The translations under genes were made by a program, and so were the position numbers. Of a stretch of 64,000 nucleotides of DNA, positions 25,429 through 34,828 are shown piece after piece. The notes beneath the pieces are model-generated. The model searched no databases, had not been told where the DNA came from, and saw only the letters and a program-made list of their open reading frames with translations. Each line of letters starts with the position of its first letter. Positions within the stretch are counted from its first letter, which is position 1. The stretch is from Nitrospirillum iridis (lineage in GTDB: Bacteria; Pseudomonadota; Alphaproteobacteria; Azospirillales; Azospirillaceae): positions 1 to 64,000 of the forward strand of contig NZ_JACIIZ010000020.1 of the NCBI RefSeq assembly GCF_014205765.1. The letters are read 5' to 3'.

Positions 25429-26160
25429 ATGAGCACAACCATGTCGCTGGAGTCCCCGATGCCGTTTCCCATTGTGACCATGAGCCGACTGCTGGGGTCC
25501 CTGATCTCGGCCGCCCTCTCCTGCTGCCTGGTCTATGGCCTGTTGAACGCCTCGATACCGGACCCGTGGTGGCGGCAGGCGGGCCTGCGCACCAACCCCG
25601 GCAATTTCGTCAGCCCCAACCTGGTGGACTATCCCTTCTGCCAGGCCTGGACCGACTACCAGGGCCAGAACCGCATGGCGCGGGATCTGGGCGGCCCCGG
25701 CGTGAGGGTCACGGAGGTGGAGACGCGGACCGCCATCCGCCCGGAACGGGAAGAGAACCTGCTGGTGGAACTGCCGGGGACCGCCCAGGTCGTGGCCGTC
25801 TACTGCGGCATCTCACAGGACCGGGCGCCCATGGGCGAATGCGCCCGCTATGTCTGTGGCGACGGGGTCGCCACCTTCATCGCCGACAGCACGTACACGG
25901 GGAGCCAGTATAGCGGCACCCAAGAGACCGGGAACCGGATCCTGACCTTGACCCTCATGAACAAGCAAGCCCAAACCCGGCGCCAGACCGTGGCCCATTT
26001 CTGGGTGGCCTGGCGGGACACCGCCCCGCCCCCTGCCCAGTCCCCCGCCCAGTCCCCTCAGGCGGGAACATCCCAGGCGGGGCCGGACATGGCGCCGGCG
26101 GCGGCCCCCCACAAGCCCGCCGTGAAGCCCACCGGGAAGCCCATGTCCAACCCGACCTGA
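25429..26160 (+). CDS. Membrane-anchored protein, paralogue B (unknown function)
   Basis: An N-terminal transmembrane segment (LLGSLISAALSCCLVYGLL) precedes the same C-terminal domain as paralogue A: DPWWRQAGL, PFCQAWTDYQG-QNRMARDL, VVAVYCG, ECARYVC and HFWVAWRDT. The prefix segment of paralogue A is absent. A Pro/Ala/Lys-rich tail of about 50 residues (PAQSPAQSPQ) is added. It probably arose by tandem duplication with loss of the N-terminal domain. The ATG at 25429 has GGGAG about 12 nt upstream. Confidence 0.7.
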   Translation: MSTTMSLESPMPFPIVTMSRLLGSLISAALSCCLVYGLLNASIPDPWWRQAGLRTNPGNFVSPNLVDYPFCQAWTDYQGQNRMARDLGGPGVRVTEVETRTAIRPEREENLLVELPGTAQVVAVYCGISQDRAPMGECARYVCGDGVATFIADSTYTGSQYSGTQETGNRILTLTLMNKQAQTRRQTVAHFWVAWRDTAPPPAQSPAQSPQAGTSQAGPDMAPAAAPHKPAVKPTGKPMSNPT

Positions 26161-26174
26161 CGCCGCCGCCGCTG

Positions 26175-27305
26175 TCAGTCCTGGAACAGCCAGACCAGGG
26201 AGGTGCTGGCCAGGGCCGCCACCGCCCCGGTCACAGCGTCCTCCGCCATGTCGGGCAAGACCGGCTTCAGATCACCCAGGTGGGCGCCATCGGTGGCCAG
26301 CAGTTGGGTGAGCACCCGCCGCTGGTCCGCCGGCAGCTTGGCCGGAACCATGCCCGGGCCGCGCGCGGCGGGATGGATTTCCGTCGCGTCCGACAGCGCG
26401 CGGTCCAGGCCCAGGTTCAGGGGCAGGAACGGTTCCCGTTCCGCGTCCAGCTGGGTGAACAGCGCCGCCAGGTCCGGCTGGTCCAGCGCGGCGTTCAACA
26501 GGTCCGCCTGCGTCGCCAGTTGCTGGCGTGTCGCGTCAGGGCTGGCAACGGCCATCACCTCCTCCCGGAAGGTCGCGTCGTCGCCCTCCAGGCGGCCGGC
26601 CAACGCCCGCAGCATGTCCCTGGCCCGCAAGCCCCCCAGGTTGAGGGTCAGGTGGGCGGAGCAGCCGCCCTCCGGCACCGCCGCCCAGTGAATGTCGCCC
26701 CGGGGGATGTACAGCACGTCGCCGGGGCGCAGGGTGTCCTGCCATTCGATCGGCCCGGCCTCCGCCAGGGTGGGATAGCTGCGGCTGACCAGGGGGTGGA
26801 CGGCGCGGGTGCCGTGGCAGTGCCAGCGCTTTTCCCCATGGATTTGCAGGATCAGGACGTCGTGGTTGTCCCAATGGGGCCCTAGCGCCCCGTCCCGCTG
26901 GAAGCTGACATAGGCGTTGGCGCCGCCGCGCACGCGGTAGCGCCGTTCCACCGCCGCGACCAGGGCGGCGATGCGGGGGGAAACATGGTGCAGATGGTTC
27001 AGCGCCAGGCTGAGACCCTGATTGGCTTGCTCATGCAGGACCGCGCTCTTGAGAAACAGCACGCCCGCCTTGGAGCGGCCAACCACCGTTTCATAGGGCA
27101 GGTCCTTGCCCGACCGGACCAGACGGAGGCGGCCGCTGTGCAGCCCCGCCAGGGTCACCTGGCTGTTGACCAGCGACCAGGGGAGCAGGCGGCTGAAGCC
27201 CTCCGCCCCGTCGGTGCGCAGGTGCAGGCGCCGCTTTTCCAAAAAGGCCCGGTCCAGATCCGCCGGGTCATGAGGGCGGACCAAAGCCGCCACGCCACCA
27301 AGCAT
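26175..27305 (-). CDS. JmjC/cupin-fold 2-oxoglutarate oxygenase (RoxA/YcfD-like)
   Basis: A 376-residue Fe(II)/2-oxoglutarate-dependent oxygenase of the ribosomal-oxygenase group, which in E. coli (YcfD) hydroxylates an arginine of ribosomal protein L16. The HxD iron ligands are in GPHWDNHDVLILQIHGEKRW and the distal His in YIPRGDIHWA; the family's dimerisation and winged-helix C-terminal region follows. The start at 27305 has GGGAGG upstream. The sequence is divergent enough that the substrate (ribosomal protein or other) is not certain. It stands alone and converges on the PadR group. Confidence 0.8.
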   Translation of the reverse strand: MLGGVAALVRPHDPADLDRAFLEKRRLHLRTDGAEGFSRLLPWSLVNSQVTLAGLHSGRLRLVRSGKDLPYETVVGRSKAGVLFLKSAVLHEQANQGLSLALNHLHHVSPRIAALVAAVERRYRVRGGANAYVSFQRDGALGPHWDNHDVLILQIHGEKRWHCHGTRAVHPLVSRSYPTLAEAGPIEWQDTLRPGDVLYIPRGDIHWAAVPEGGCSAHLTLNLGGLRARDMLRALAGRLEGDDATFREEVMAVASPDATRQQLATQADLLNAALDQPDLAALFTQLDAEREPFLPLNLGLDRALSDATEIHPAARGPGMVPAKLPADQRRVLTQLLATDGAHLGDLKPVLPDMAEDAVTGAVAALASTSLVWLFQD

Positions 27306-27380
27306 ATGCCCCCAACCTCCCTGACCCCGTCCAGCGCTTGCGCCCATGATAGCGATTCACGCCGGAAAACCGGACACTTT

Positions 27381-30300
27381 CTACTTGGGCGTGTCAGATG
27401 CCGACGGGTCCGCCCCGCCAGCCGGCTTGGCCGGCCGCTTTTTCGGCACCGGCTTTTCCGGTTTGCCGTCCTCATCCGTGGGCGAGAGGAAGAAGAGGTT
27501 GCGCAGGAAGCCCGGCGCCAGCACGGCCAGCGGGTTGACCGACACGTCCAGGTCGTCCAGCGGACCCTTGACCCGGTATGTGGCCGACAACAAGCCCTGC
27601 CCTTCGCCACCGGTCAGCAAGTCGCCCACCAGCGGGATGGCGCCCAGCAGCTTGTTGAAGGTGGAAAAGGGCACGATGGTGCCCTGCAGGTCGGCCGAAC
27701 TCTGGCGCATGTTGATCTCGCCTTCCATGGTCAGGCCGATGGCGGCGCCCGAGGTGCGCACGTCATGGAAGGTGACGCCGGTGTCGGTCCAGTGGAAGCC
27801 GCCCTCCAGCTTGGCGAACGTGATGGGCGAGCCGCTCATGAAGTCGGAGAAGCCCTGGAAACTGGCCGCCGACAGCAGGCGCGCCATGACCGGCGCCTCC
27901 ACCACCTGATAGTCGGTCACATCCAGGGTCCCGGCCACCACCTCGTGCGGGTCGCCGGGTGTGCTGCGGCCCTTCACCACCAGCTTGCCGCCGCGCAGAT
28001 GATCCAGCACGTCAAGCTGCTGCAGCGCCGCGCCGGCATCGTCCGACGTGAGGGTCAGCGCCATGGCGTCGCCATCCGGAACGTAGCGCAGGGCCAGGTG
28101 GCCAGCATCGCCCTTACCGACGCGGGTGTCGAGGGCGACGGAGCGCCAATTGCGCCCCCGCCGGACGAACCGCCCCTTGGTGGCGCCGATCTCCCGCCCG
28201 CCACCGGCGGTCACCACCCGGTCGAAGCTGAAATCGATGTCCAGCGGCGGCCGGGCATCCAGGGCCTTCAACTCCGCCTCGGTCGGGGCACGGGCGCCGC
28301 CGGAGGCGGAACGGCGGAAGGGCCGGGCGTCCATGGAGGGGCCGGCCGCCTTCACCCGCATACCACCGGCATCGTCCACGTCCACCGTCATCGCCAGGTC
28401 GGTGTTACCCTGGCGGTAGCGGTCGACGGCCAGATGGCCGATGGAGAAGTTGTGCTTGAGGTCCAGGCTGCCCGAAGCCTCCATCCCGTCCGACTTCAGC
28501 TGGAAGCGGCTCACATGCAGGGGGCGGCCCTGCTCGAACCCCACCTCGACATGGCCGGATGCCGCCGTGCCCGGCACCTTGCGCCAGTCCATCAGCGCGA
28601 CGGCCAGGGCGGAGCGGGTGAGGTCGAGGTCGGCAACGATGGTCTCATTGTGACGGGCGTCGCGGGTGTAGACCATGCTGACGCCCACGGGGCCGCGCAC
28701 CCATTCGGGGAAATCCAGGTGGAAGGTCTGGCGATCGCGGTCGCTGGCCGTGGCCTGCAAGGCCACACGTGTGCCGATGGGCGCCTCCTCCGGGAAGTTC
28801 TCGCGCCACAGGATACGGGCCGGCATGCCATTCAGGCGGGCGGTGCCGTTGGTGTCCATCCCCTTGTTATCCAGCACCAGGGTCAGATCGCCATCCGTGG
28901 CCCGGACATCGGCCACCAGCCCATCCGCCGCCACGTTCCTCAGACGGGCCTGCACGCCCAGCTTCACCTGGTCCATCTTCAAGGTGGCGACCAGGGGGAA
29001 ATCGAAACGCAGGGTCATGTCGGCGGTGCCGCCCACCGCCGCCGGCACCAGGCCGACCTTGCGGGCATAGCCCAGCGGGGGCGTGTCGATCACTGTCAGC
29101 GCCGACGAGATGGGGCCGCTGACCGGCAGCGTCATCTCCATCCTCTGCGATGTCTTGTCGAGGCCGGTGATGTCCAAATGGGAGGTGCCCAGCGCCAGGT
29201 CCAACAGGTGGCCCCGCGTCAGCTCGATGCCCAGGTGCCCGCCGTCGAAGGTGGCGGTGCCGCCGACATCCTTCACCTTGGGCATGCCGTCCATGTAGTT
29301 CACGGTGGCGCCGGAGAAGGCGAAGCTGGCCGCCATGTGGGCGGTCGCCAGGTCCGACAGGTCGGCCGGCGCCGCGCCCTCCAGGCTGAAGGTCACCTTG
29401 TCGAAGGCGCCGTCTGACAGGTTCTGCATGATCCAGGCGCGCGGCTTGGGCAGGGCGTCCAGCGGCCAGAGCGCGTCCAGCCCGTTCAGCGGCACGGCCT
29501 TGACCTCGGTGGACAGCGCCACCTTGTACCCACCGTCGTCCCGCTTGGTGGCCTTGCCCGTCAGCGCCACGGTGGAGCCGGGCGCGGCGCCGTTGGCGCC
29601 GGGCAGCGCCAGGTTCAGGTGGGTGAGGGTCAGGCCCCCCGGCTCCAGCCGCGCCTGAAGATCCAGGTTGGCGACGGCCAGCGGGGCCTTCAGACGGCCC
29701 GGCAAGGTGACGGTCCCCGCCGTGCCGCTGATGGCGACATCGAGGATGCGGGGGGAGAAATCGGCGGCCAAATCCAGCGCGATGGTGCCGGCCAGCGGCA
29801 TGTCGATGCCGCCCAGCGCCGCCAACACCCCATCCGACGCGCGGGTGACGCGCGCCAGGTCCGCCGGACTGACGCCGGAGAAGTGGGCCACGGCGCTGAC
29901 GGTGCCGGCGGCCAGGCGATACCCCAGGTCCGCCGACATCTGGGTCATATGCCCGCCCAGATCCACCACCAGCTGGGCCGTGCCGCTGATGCCGTCCCGG
30001 TCGCGCGACAGGGTGATGTCGGCCCGCGGCGCCGACCACACCAGGCCCAGCTGGCGATTGTCCACCGACAGCCGCGCCTCGGACACCACCAGCTTGGTCA
30101 GGGCCCCCAGCGGTTCCAGCGGGTCGGGCGGACGCTTCAGGGCCGTCAGCAGGTCGGCCATGAAGTCGTTGCCGTCGTCGGTGTCGTCATCCGCCAGCAG
30201 GGCCAGGCGGAAGCGCCCGTCCACCTCGCGGATGGCGTTCAGCCGGGGGCGCACCAGGACGATGCGGGTGGGCGCCAACCGGCCGTGCAACAGGGCGGGG

Positions 30301-30857
30301 ACCGATAACGCCACGCGGAATTCCGGCAGCGTGGCCACGGTGGCGCCGCCCGTGCCGGTCAGCACCACGTCATCGGCCAGGATTTCCACCGTCGCCCCCT
30401 TGGGCGCCTTGGCCAGCAGCACCTTGTGGACGGAAATGCGGATGGGGCCGCTGGCGTTCACCGCCTGTTCCAGATAGGGCGCGAACCAGGAGATGGGCAT
30501 GGGTCCACGGCTGAGCCGCCAGGACAACAAGCCGACCGTGACCAAGACCACCAGCAGAATCCCCGCCAGCAGTTCAAGGACCACCAACGCCGCGTGCCCC
30601 ACGACACCCCGCCGCCGCCGCGCTGGGGGCGGCGGGGGAGGTTCCGGCAGCCGCCTTCCGGGCACCTGCAAACCGACCGGCGCCTCGGAAGGGGCCTCGG
30701 CAGGGGGGATGGGAGGCGTCGGACGAGGCAAAGGTTCAGACTTCCGGCATTGGCTTGACCGCGTCGGCGGGCCGTGGGCACTCTGCCCCCGATCCCCCGC
30801 CAACCAAGAACGGCGAACGGGACCCAACCCCAGACCCGCGTCCGGTCCCAGCAACAT
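27381..30857 (-). CDS. Large YhdP/AsmA-like envelope protein
   Basis: A protein of up to 1158 residues with one N-terminal transmembrane helix (ALVVLELLAGILLVVLVTVGLL) followed by a very long, probably periplasmic, beta-rich region ending in an AsmA-like C-terminal part (DVRTSGAAIGLTMEGEINMR, GLLSATYRVKGPLDDL). The length and the GPISW-APYLE opening match the YhdP (DUF3971) group, thought to carry phospholipids between the membranes as bridge-like proteins. The N-terminal 80 residues are Pro/Arg-rich and the true start may lie downstream of 30857. It diverges from glnE with 66 bp between. The C-terminal PKKRPAKPAGG tail is low complexity. Confidence 0.82.
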   Translation of the reverse strand: MLLGPDAGLGLGPVRRSWLAGDRGQSAHGPPTRSSQCRKSEPLPRPTPPIPPAEAPSEAPVGLQVPGRRLPEPPPPPPARRRRGVVGHAALVVLELLAGILLVVLVTVGLLSWRLSRGPMPISWFAPYLEQAVNASGPIRISVHKVLLAKAPKGATVEILADDVVLTGTGGATVATLPEFRVALSVPALLHGRLAPTRIVLVRPRLNAIREVDGRFRLALLADDDTDDGNDFMADLLTALKRPPDPLEPLGALTKLVVSEARLSVDNRQLGLVWSAPRADITLSRDRDGISGTAQLVVDLGGHMTQMSADLGYRLAAGTVSAVAHFSGVSPADLARVTRASDGVLAALGGIDMPLAGTIALDLAADFSPRILDVAISGTAGTVTLPGRLKAPLAVANLDLQARLEPGGLTLTHLNLALPGANGAAPGSTVALTGKATKRDDGGYKVALSTEVKAVPLNGLDALWPLDALPKPRAWIMQNLSDGAFDKVTFSLEGAAPADLSDLATAHMAASFAFSGATVNYMDGMPKVKDVGGTATFDGGHLGIELTRGHLLDLALGTSHLDITGLDKTSQRMEMTLPVSGPISSALTVIDTPPLGYARKVGLVPAAVGGTADMTLRFDFPLVATLKMDQVKLGVQARLRNVAADGLVADVRATDGDLTLVLDNKGMDTNGTARLNGMPARILWRENFPEEAPIGTRVALQATASDRDRQTFHLDFPEWVRGPVGVSMVYTRDARHNETIVADLDLTRSALAVALMDWRKVPGTAASGHVEVGFEQGRPLHVSRFQLKSDGMEASGSLDLKHNFSIGHLAVDRYRQGNTDLAMTVDVDDAGGMRVKAAGPSMDARPFRRSASGGARAPTEAELKALDARPPLDIDFSFDRVVTAGGGREIGATKGRFVRRGRNWRSVALDTRVGKGDAGHLALRYVPDGDAMALTLTSDDAGAALQQLDVLDHLRGGKLVVKGRSTPGDPHEVVAGTLDVTDYQVVEAPVMARLLSAASFQGFSDFMSGSPITFAKLEGGFHWTDTGVTFHDVRTSGAAIGLTMEGEINMRQSSADLQGTIVPFSTFNKLLGAIPLVGDLLTGGEGQGLLSATYRVKGPLDDLDVSVNPLAVLAPGFLRNLFFLSPTDEDGKPEKPVPKKRPAKPAGGADPSASDTPK

Positions 30858-30923
30858 GGGGCCGGGATGGACGGGTTACACGGGGGCGAGGCCCAATTCC
30901 TGGCATAGCCCGGTCAGATATCC

Positions 30924-33899
30924 ATGTTCAATGCGAAATCCCTACCCCAAGCGGCAGATGCCGAACTTCTGGCCCGCGGCCTGGACTCCTGGCAGCGGCG
31001 GGCGGACGATTCCGGCGATGCCGATCTGGCTGTGTTCGCCCGGGATTACGCCGCCGATGCCGACGGGTCGGCCCTGCTGGCCGCCATCCTCGGCAACAGC
31101 CCCTTTCTGGGACAGGCGCTGCTGAAGGAACCGGCTTTTTTCCGGCAAGTGACGGAGCAAGGCTTCGATGCCGCCTTCATGGACCTGCTGGAGGGCCTGT
31201 GGGCCGAGGTGGGCGGTCCCACCACCACCGATCGGCTGATGAAGGCCCTGCGCGTGGCCAAACGGCGCGCCGCCCTGTTGATCGCCGCCGCTGACATCGC
31301 GGAAGCCTGGACCCTGGAACAGGTGACCGGGGCGCTGAGCCAGCTGGCGGAGGCGGCCTTGCGCCTCACCGCCCGCCACCTGCTGCGCCAATTGGCCGCC
31401 AAGGGGGAGATACGCCTGCCCGACGCGACCCACGACCCGGAGGCCGGCAGCGGCCTGATCGTGCTGGCCATGGGCAAGTTCGGGGCGCTGGAGCTGAACT
31501 ATTCCAGCGACATCGACCTGATCATCCTTTACGACGACGGGGTGGTCCAGGCCCGCGACCCCGATGAGATGACGCGCACCTTCGTGCGCCTGGCGCGCGA
31601 TCTGGTGCGCATCATGGAGGAGCGGACGGTGGACGGCTACGTCTTCCGCACCGATCTGCGCCTGCGCCCCGATCCCGGCGCCACGCCGCTGGCCGTTTCC
31701 GTCTCCGCCGCCGAGGCCTATTACGGCAGCCTGGGCCAGAACTGGGAGCGGGCGGCCATGATCAAGGCGCGGCCGGTGGCGGGCGACCGCAAGGCCGGCC
31801 AGGACTTCATGGGCCTGATCCGCCATTTCATCTGGCGCCGCAACCTGGACTTCGCCGCCATCCAGGATATCCATTCCATCAAGCGGCAGATCGGCGCCCA
31901 CAAGGGCCACCGCGACAAGGCGGTGAACGGCCACGACATCAAGCTGGGCCGGGGCGGCATCCGCGAGATCGAGTTCTTCGCCCAGACCCAGCAGCTGATC
32001 TATGGCGGACGGGACGCCCATCTGCGCGTGCCGGCCACCATGATGGCGCTGGACGCCCTGGTGGCGGCCGACCGGGTCAGCGAGGCGGCGGCGGCGGATC
32101 TGAAGGCCGCCTACCGTTTCCTGCGCCGGGTGGAGCACCGGGTGCAGATGGTGGACGACCAGCAGACCCACAAACTGCCGGTCGATGACAACGGCGTGGC
32201 CGCCATCGCCACCTTCCTGGGCTACGCCGACCCGGCCGCCTTCCGTACTGATCTGCTGGCCACCCTGGGCCGGGTGGAGGACCGCTACGCCGCCTTGTTC
32301 GAGGAGGCGCCGCCCCTGTCCGGCCCCGGCAACCTGGTCTTCACCGGGACCGAGGACGACCCCGACACCATCATCACCCTGCGGGGGCTGGGCTTCCAAA
32401 ACCCCTCGGTGGTGGCGGCGCAGATCCGCGCCTGGCACCACGGCCGCTATCGCGCCACCCGCAGCACCCGGGCGCGCGAGCTGCTGACGGAACTGGTGCC
32501 CAGCCTGCTGGCGGCCCTGGGCGGCACCGCCCAGCCCGACCACGCCTTCATGAAGTTCGATGAGTTCCTGGAACGCCTGCCGGCCGGCGTGCAACTGTTC
32601 AGCCTGTTCTATGCCAACCCCAGGTTGCTGGAACTGGTGGCCCTGATCATGGGGACGGCGCCGCGCCTGGCCGACAGCCTGGCCCGCCGGCCATCGCAGC
32701 TGGACGCCGTGCTGACGCCCGGGTTCTTCGACCATCTGCCCGACGCGGCGGAACTGCGCGACGGCCTGTTCCGCCAACTGGCCGACGCCCATCATTTCGA
32801 GGAGGTGCTGGACCTGACGCGGCGCTGGACCGGCGACCAGCGCCTGCGCGCCGGCATCCAGATCCTGCGCCACCTGGCCGACGGCGACCAGTGCGGCCCC
32901 TTCCTGACCACGGTGGCGGAGACGGCCCTGACCGTCCTGCAGGAGCGGGTGGAGGGGGAGTACACGCCCCGCCACGGCCGCTTCCCCGCCGGCGACGACA
33001 CCGGCATGGCCATCCTGGCCATGGGCCGGCTGGGGGCGCGGTCCCTGACCTTGGGCTCGGACCTGGACCTCATCACCGTCTACCAGGTGCCCGCGGACGC
33101 CGACCAGTCGGACGGACCCAAGCCACTCTCGCCCAGCGAATATTTCATCCGCCTGACCCAGCGGCTGATCAACGCCATCACCGTGCCCACGGCCGAGGGC
33201 GCCTTGTACGAGGTGGACATGCGCCTGCGCCCCTCCGGCAACAAGGGGCCGCTGGCCGTCAGCCTGGACGCCTTCACCCGCTATCAGCGGGAAAGCGCCT
33301 GGACGTGGGAGCATATGGCCCTGACCCGCGCCCGGGTGCTGACCGGCCCGCCGGCCTTGCGGGCCCAGCTGACGGACGCAATCCGGGCGGTGCTGGTGCG
33401 GCGGCGCGACCCGGACACGCTGCTGGCCGACGTGGCCGACATGCGCGCCCGCATGGACAAGGAACACCACACCAAGGACCCCTGGTCGGTGAAGCATGTG
33501 CGTGGCGGCATGGTGGACATCCAGTTCCTGGCGCAATACCTGACCCTGCGCCACGCCGCCGACCATCCCGACATCCTGGACCCCAACACCACCGGCGCGC
33601 TGGCCCGGCTGCGGGACGCCGACCTGCTGGACGCGGCGGATGCCGACGCCTTGATCGACATTCATCGCCTGTGGCGCCGGGTGCAGGCCTTCCTGCGCCT
33701 GACGGTGGCGGGCGACACCAAGGTGGCCGATGCCCCGCCGGCCCTGCGCCTGGCCCTGGCGGAGGCGGTGGGGAGTGGTCTTGACTTCGACGCCGCGGAA
33801 AGCAGAATCCGCGCCGCCGCCGCCCAGGCCTACGCCCTGTTCCAGAAGGTGGTGGAGGAGCCGGCGGCCCGCCTGGCCCCGCCCCCGCCCGCCGCCTGA
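30924..33899 (+). CDS. glnE: Bifunctional glutamine-synthetase adenylyltransferase/deadenylyltransferase
   Basis: GlnE adds AMP to, and removes it from, glutamine synthetase in response to PII and glutamine. The 991-residue protein has two nucleotidyltransferase domains. The N-terminal one (deadenylylation) has VLAMGKFGALELNYSSDIDL; the C-terminal one (adenylylation) has ILAMGRLGARSLTLGSDLDL. Each has the paired-Asp metal motif (DIDL, DLDL) and an RLRP substrate strand. RGGIREIEFFAQ and RGGMVDIQFLAQ mark the two linker domains. Length is normal. No PII or glnA gene is in the window. Confidence 0.97.
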   Translation: MFNAKSLPQAADAELLARGLDSWQRRADDSGDADLAVFARDYAADADGSALLAAILGNSPFLGQALLKEPAFFRQVTEQGFDAAFMDLLEGLWAEVGGPTTTDRLMKALRVAKRRAALLIAAADIAEAWTLEQVTGALSQLAEAALRLTARHLLRQLAAKGEIRLPDATHDPEAGSGLIVLAMGKFGALELNYSSDIDLIILYDDGVVQARDPDEMTRTFVRLARDLVRIMEERTVDGYVFRTDLRLRPDPGATPLAVSVSAAEAYYGSLGQNWERAAMIKARPVAGDRKAGQDFMGLIRHFIWRRNLDFAAIQDIHSIKRQIGAHKGHRDKAVNGHDIKLGRGGIREIEFFAQTQQLIYGGRDAHLRVPATMMALDALVAADRVSEAAAADLKAAYRFLRRVEHRVQMVDDQQTHKLPVDDNGVAAIATFLGYADPAAFRTDLLATLGRVEDRYAALFEEAPPLSGPGNLVFTGTEDDPDTIITLRGLGFQNPSVVAAQIRAWHHGRYRATRSTRARELLTELVPSLLAALGGTAQPDHAFMKFDEFLERLPAGVQLFSLFYANPRLLELVALIMGTAPRLADSLARRPSQLDAVLTPGFFDHLPDAAELRDGLFRQLADAHHFEEVLDLTRRWTGDQRLRAGIQILRHLADGDQCGPFLTTVAETALTVLQERVEGEYTPRHGRFPAGDDTGMAILAMGRLGARSLTLGSDLDLITVYQVPADADQSDGPKPLSPSEYFIRLTQRLINAITVPTAEGALYEVDMRLRPSGNKGPLAVSLDAFTRYQRESAWTWEHMALTRARVLTGPPALRAQLTDAIRAVLVRRRDPDTLLADVADMRARMDKEHHTKDPWSVKHVRGGMVDIQFLAQYLTLRHAADHPDILDPNTTGALARLRDADLLDAADADALIDIHRLWRRVQAFLRLTVAGDTKVADAPPALRLALAEAVGSGLDFDAAESRIRAAAAQAYALFQKVVEEPAARLAPPPPAA

Positions 33900-33961
33900 T
33901 CCATCCGCCCGCCCTTCGCGTATGAAGGCGGCTTGCCCTTTACCCAGAAGGAAGAAACACC

Positions 33962-34426
33962 ATGGCCGTTGAGGTTGGTTCACTCGCCCCGGACTTCACC
34001 ATGCCCACCGATGGTGGCGGCACTGTCACGCTGTCGTCCCTGAAGGGCCGGCCGGTGGTGCTGTATTTCTACCCCAAGGACGACACCACCGGCTGCACGG
34101 CGGAGGCCTGCGGCTTCGGCGAAGCCCTGCCGCATTTCGAGACGGTGGACGCCACCATCATCGGCGTGTCCAAGGACAGCGTGGCCAGCCACGACAAGTT
34201 CAAGAAGAAGTACAGCCTGCCCTTCACCCTGGCGTCGGACGCCGACACCACCGTCTGCGAGGAGTACGGCGTCTGGGTGGAGAAGAACATGTACGGCCGC
34301 ACCTACTTCGGAATCGAACGCGCCACCTTCCTGATCGACCAGGACGGCCGCGTCGCCCAGGTCTGGCGCAAGGTCAAGGTCCCCGGCCACGTCGACGCCG
34401 TGCTGGCGGCGGTGAAGGGGCTGTAA
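33962..34426 (+). CDS. bcp: Thioredoxin-dependent peroxiredoxin Bcp (PrxQ)
   Basis: Reduces peroxides using thioredoxin. The 154-residue protein has the peroxidatic Cys45 in DDTTGCTAEACGF and the resolving Cys50 five residues later, the atypical 2-Cys (E. coli Bcp-like) arrangement. The catalytic Thr42 and the downstream Arg in IERATFLID are present. The ribosome-binding site AGAAGGAAG is good. It lies 62 bp after glnE and 3 bp before a small unknown gene, possibly co-transcribed. Confidence 0.96.
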   Translation: MAVEVGSLAPDFTMPTDGGGTVTLSSLKGRPVVLYFYPKDDTTGCTAEACGFGEALPHFETVDATIIGVSKDSVASHDKFKKKYSLPFTLASDADTTVCEEYGVWVEKNMYGRTYFGIERATFLIDQDGRVAQVWRKVKVPGHVDAVLAAVKGL

Positions 34427-34429
34427 GGC

Positions 34430-34777
34430 ATGCTTTTCATTTCAAGACGAGTCCTGACCGGGTCGATGTCGGGACTCGTCTTGATCCTGACAGGCGCCGC
34501 CGTGATGACACTTCATATCGGCAGGGGCGTCCAATCGTCTTTCGACACGATAGAAGTCGGCCAGACAGAAAATTCGGTCGTCCGGATTCTGGGGAAGCCG
34601 TCAGTGACAGAGTATCCGGCCAAGCCTTTCACCCGCTACGCTGATCGCGGGTGCGAAGCGCCGTGCTTCAAACGGTTTTGGTATGAGAACCGCCTGATGT
34701 TGGATACGGAGGCTTGGTCGATATCCATTGATCGCGATGGGTTGGTCGTCGGGAAATATCACTGGGTTTCCCCTTGA
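34430..34777 (+). CDS. Small membrane-anchored protein, possibly BamE/SmpA-fold
   Basis: A 115-residue protein with an N-terminal hydrophobic anchor (SGLVLILTGAAVMTL). A short domain follows, containing IEVGQTENSVVRILGKPS, the pattern of the BamE/SmpA-OmlA repeat in which a G-x-T motif precedes a helix ending in G-x-P. A CEAPCF pair may form a disulfide. Its DNA is visibly less GC-rich than the neighbours, suggesting recent acquisition. The start is 3 bp after the bcp stop. Function not assigned. Confidence 0.6.
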   Translation: MLFISRRVLTGSMSGLVLILTGAAVMTLHIGRGVQSSFDTIEVGQTENSVVRILGKPSVTEYPAKPFTRYADRGCEAPCFKRFWYENRLMLDTEAWSISIDRDGLVVGKYHWVSP

Positions 34778-34828
34778 GGCCCCACCTCCCCCTTGAACCT
34801 TGTGACGCCTGAACCTTCGCCTTCAGCC

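Noticed and set aside
30942-33983. About 1000-codon open frame antisense to glnE.
   Set aside because: The plus strand encodes full-length GlnE with all motifs; the antisense frame is low-complexity His/Gln/Gly sequence.
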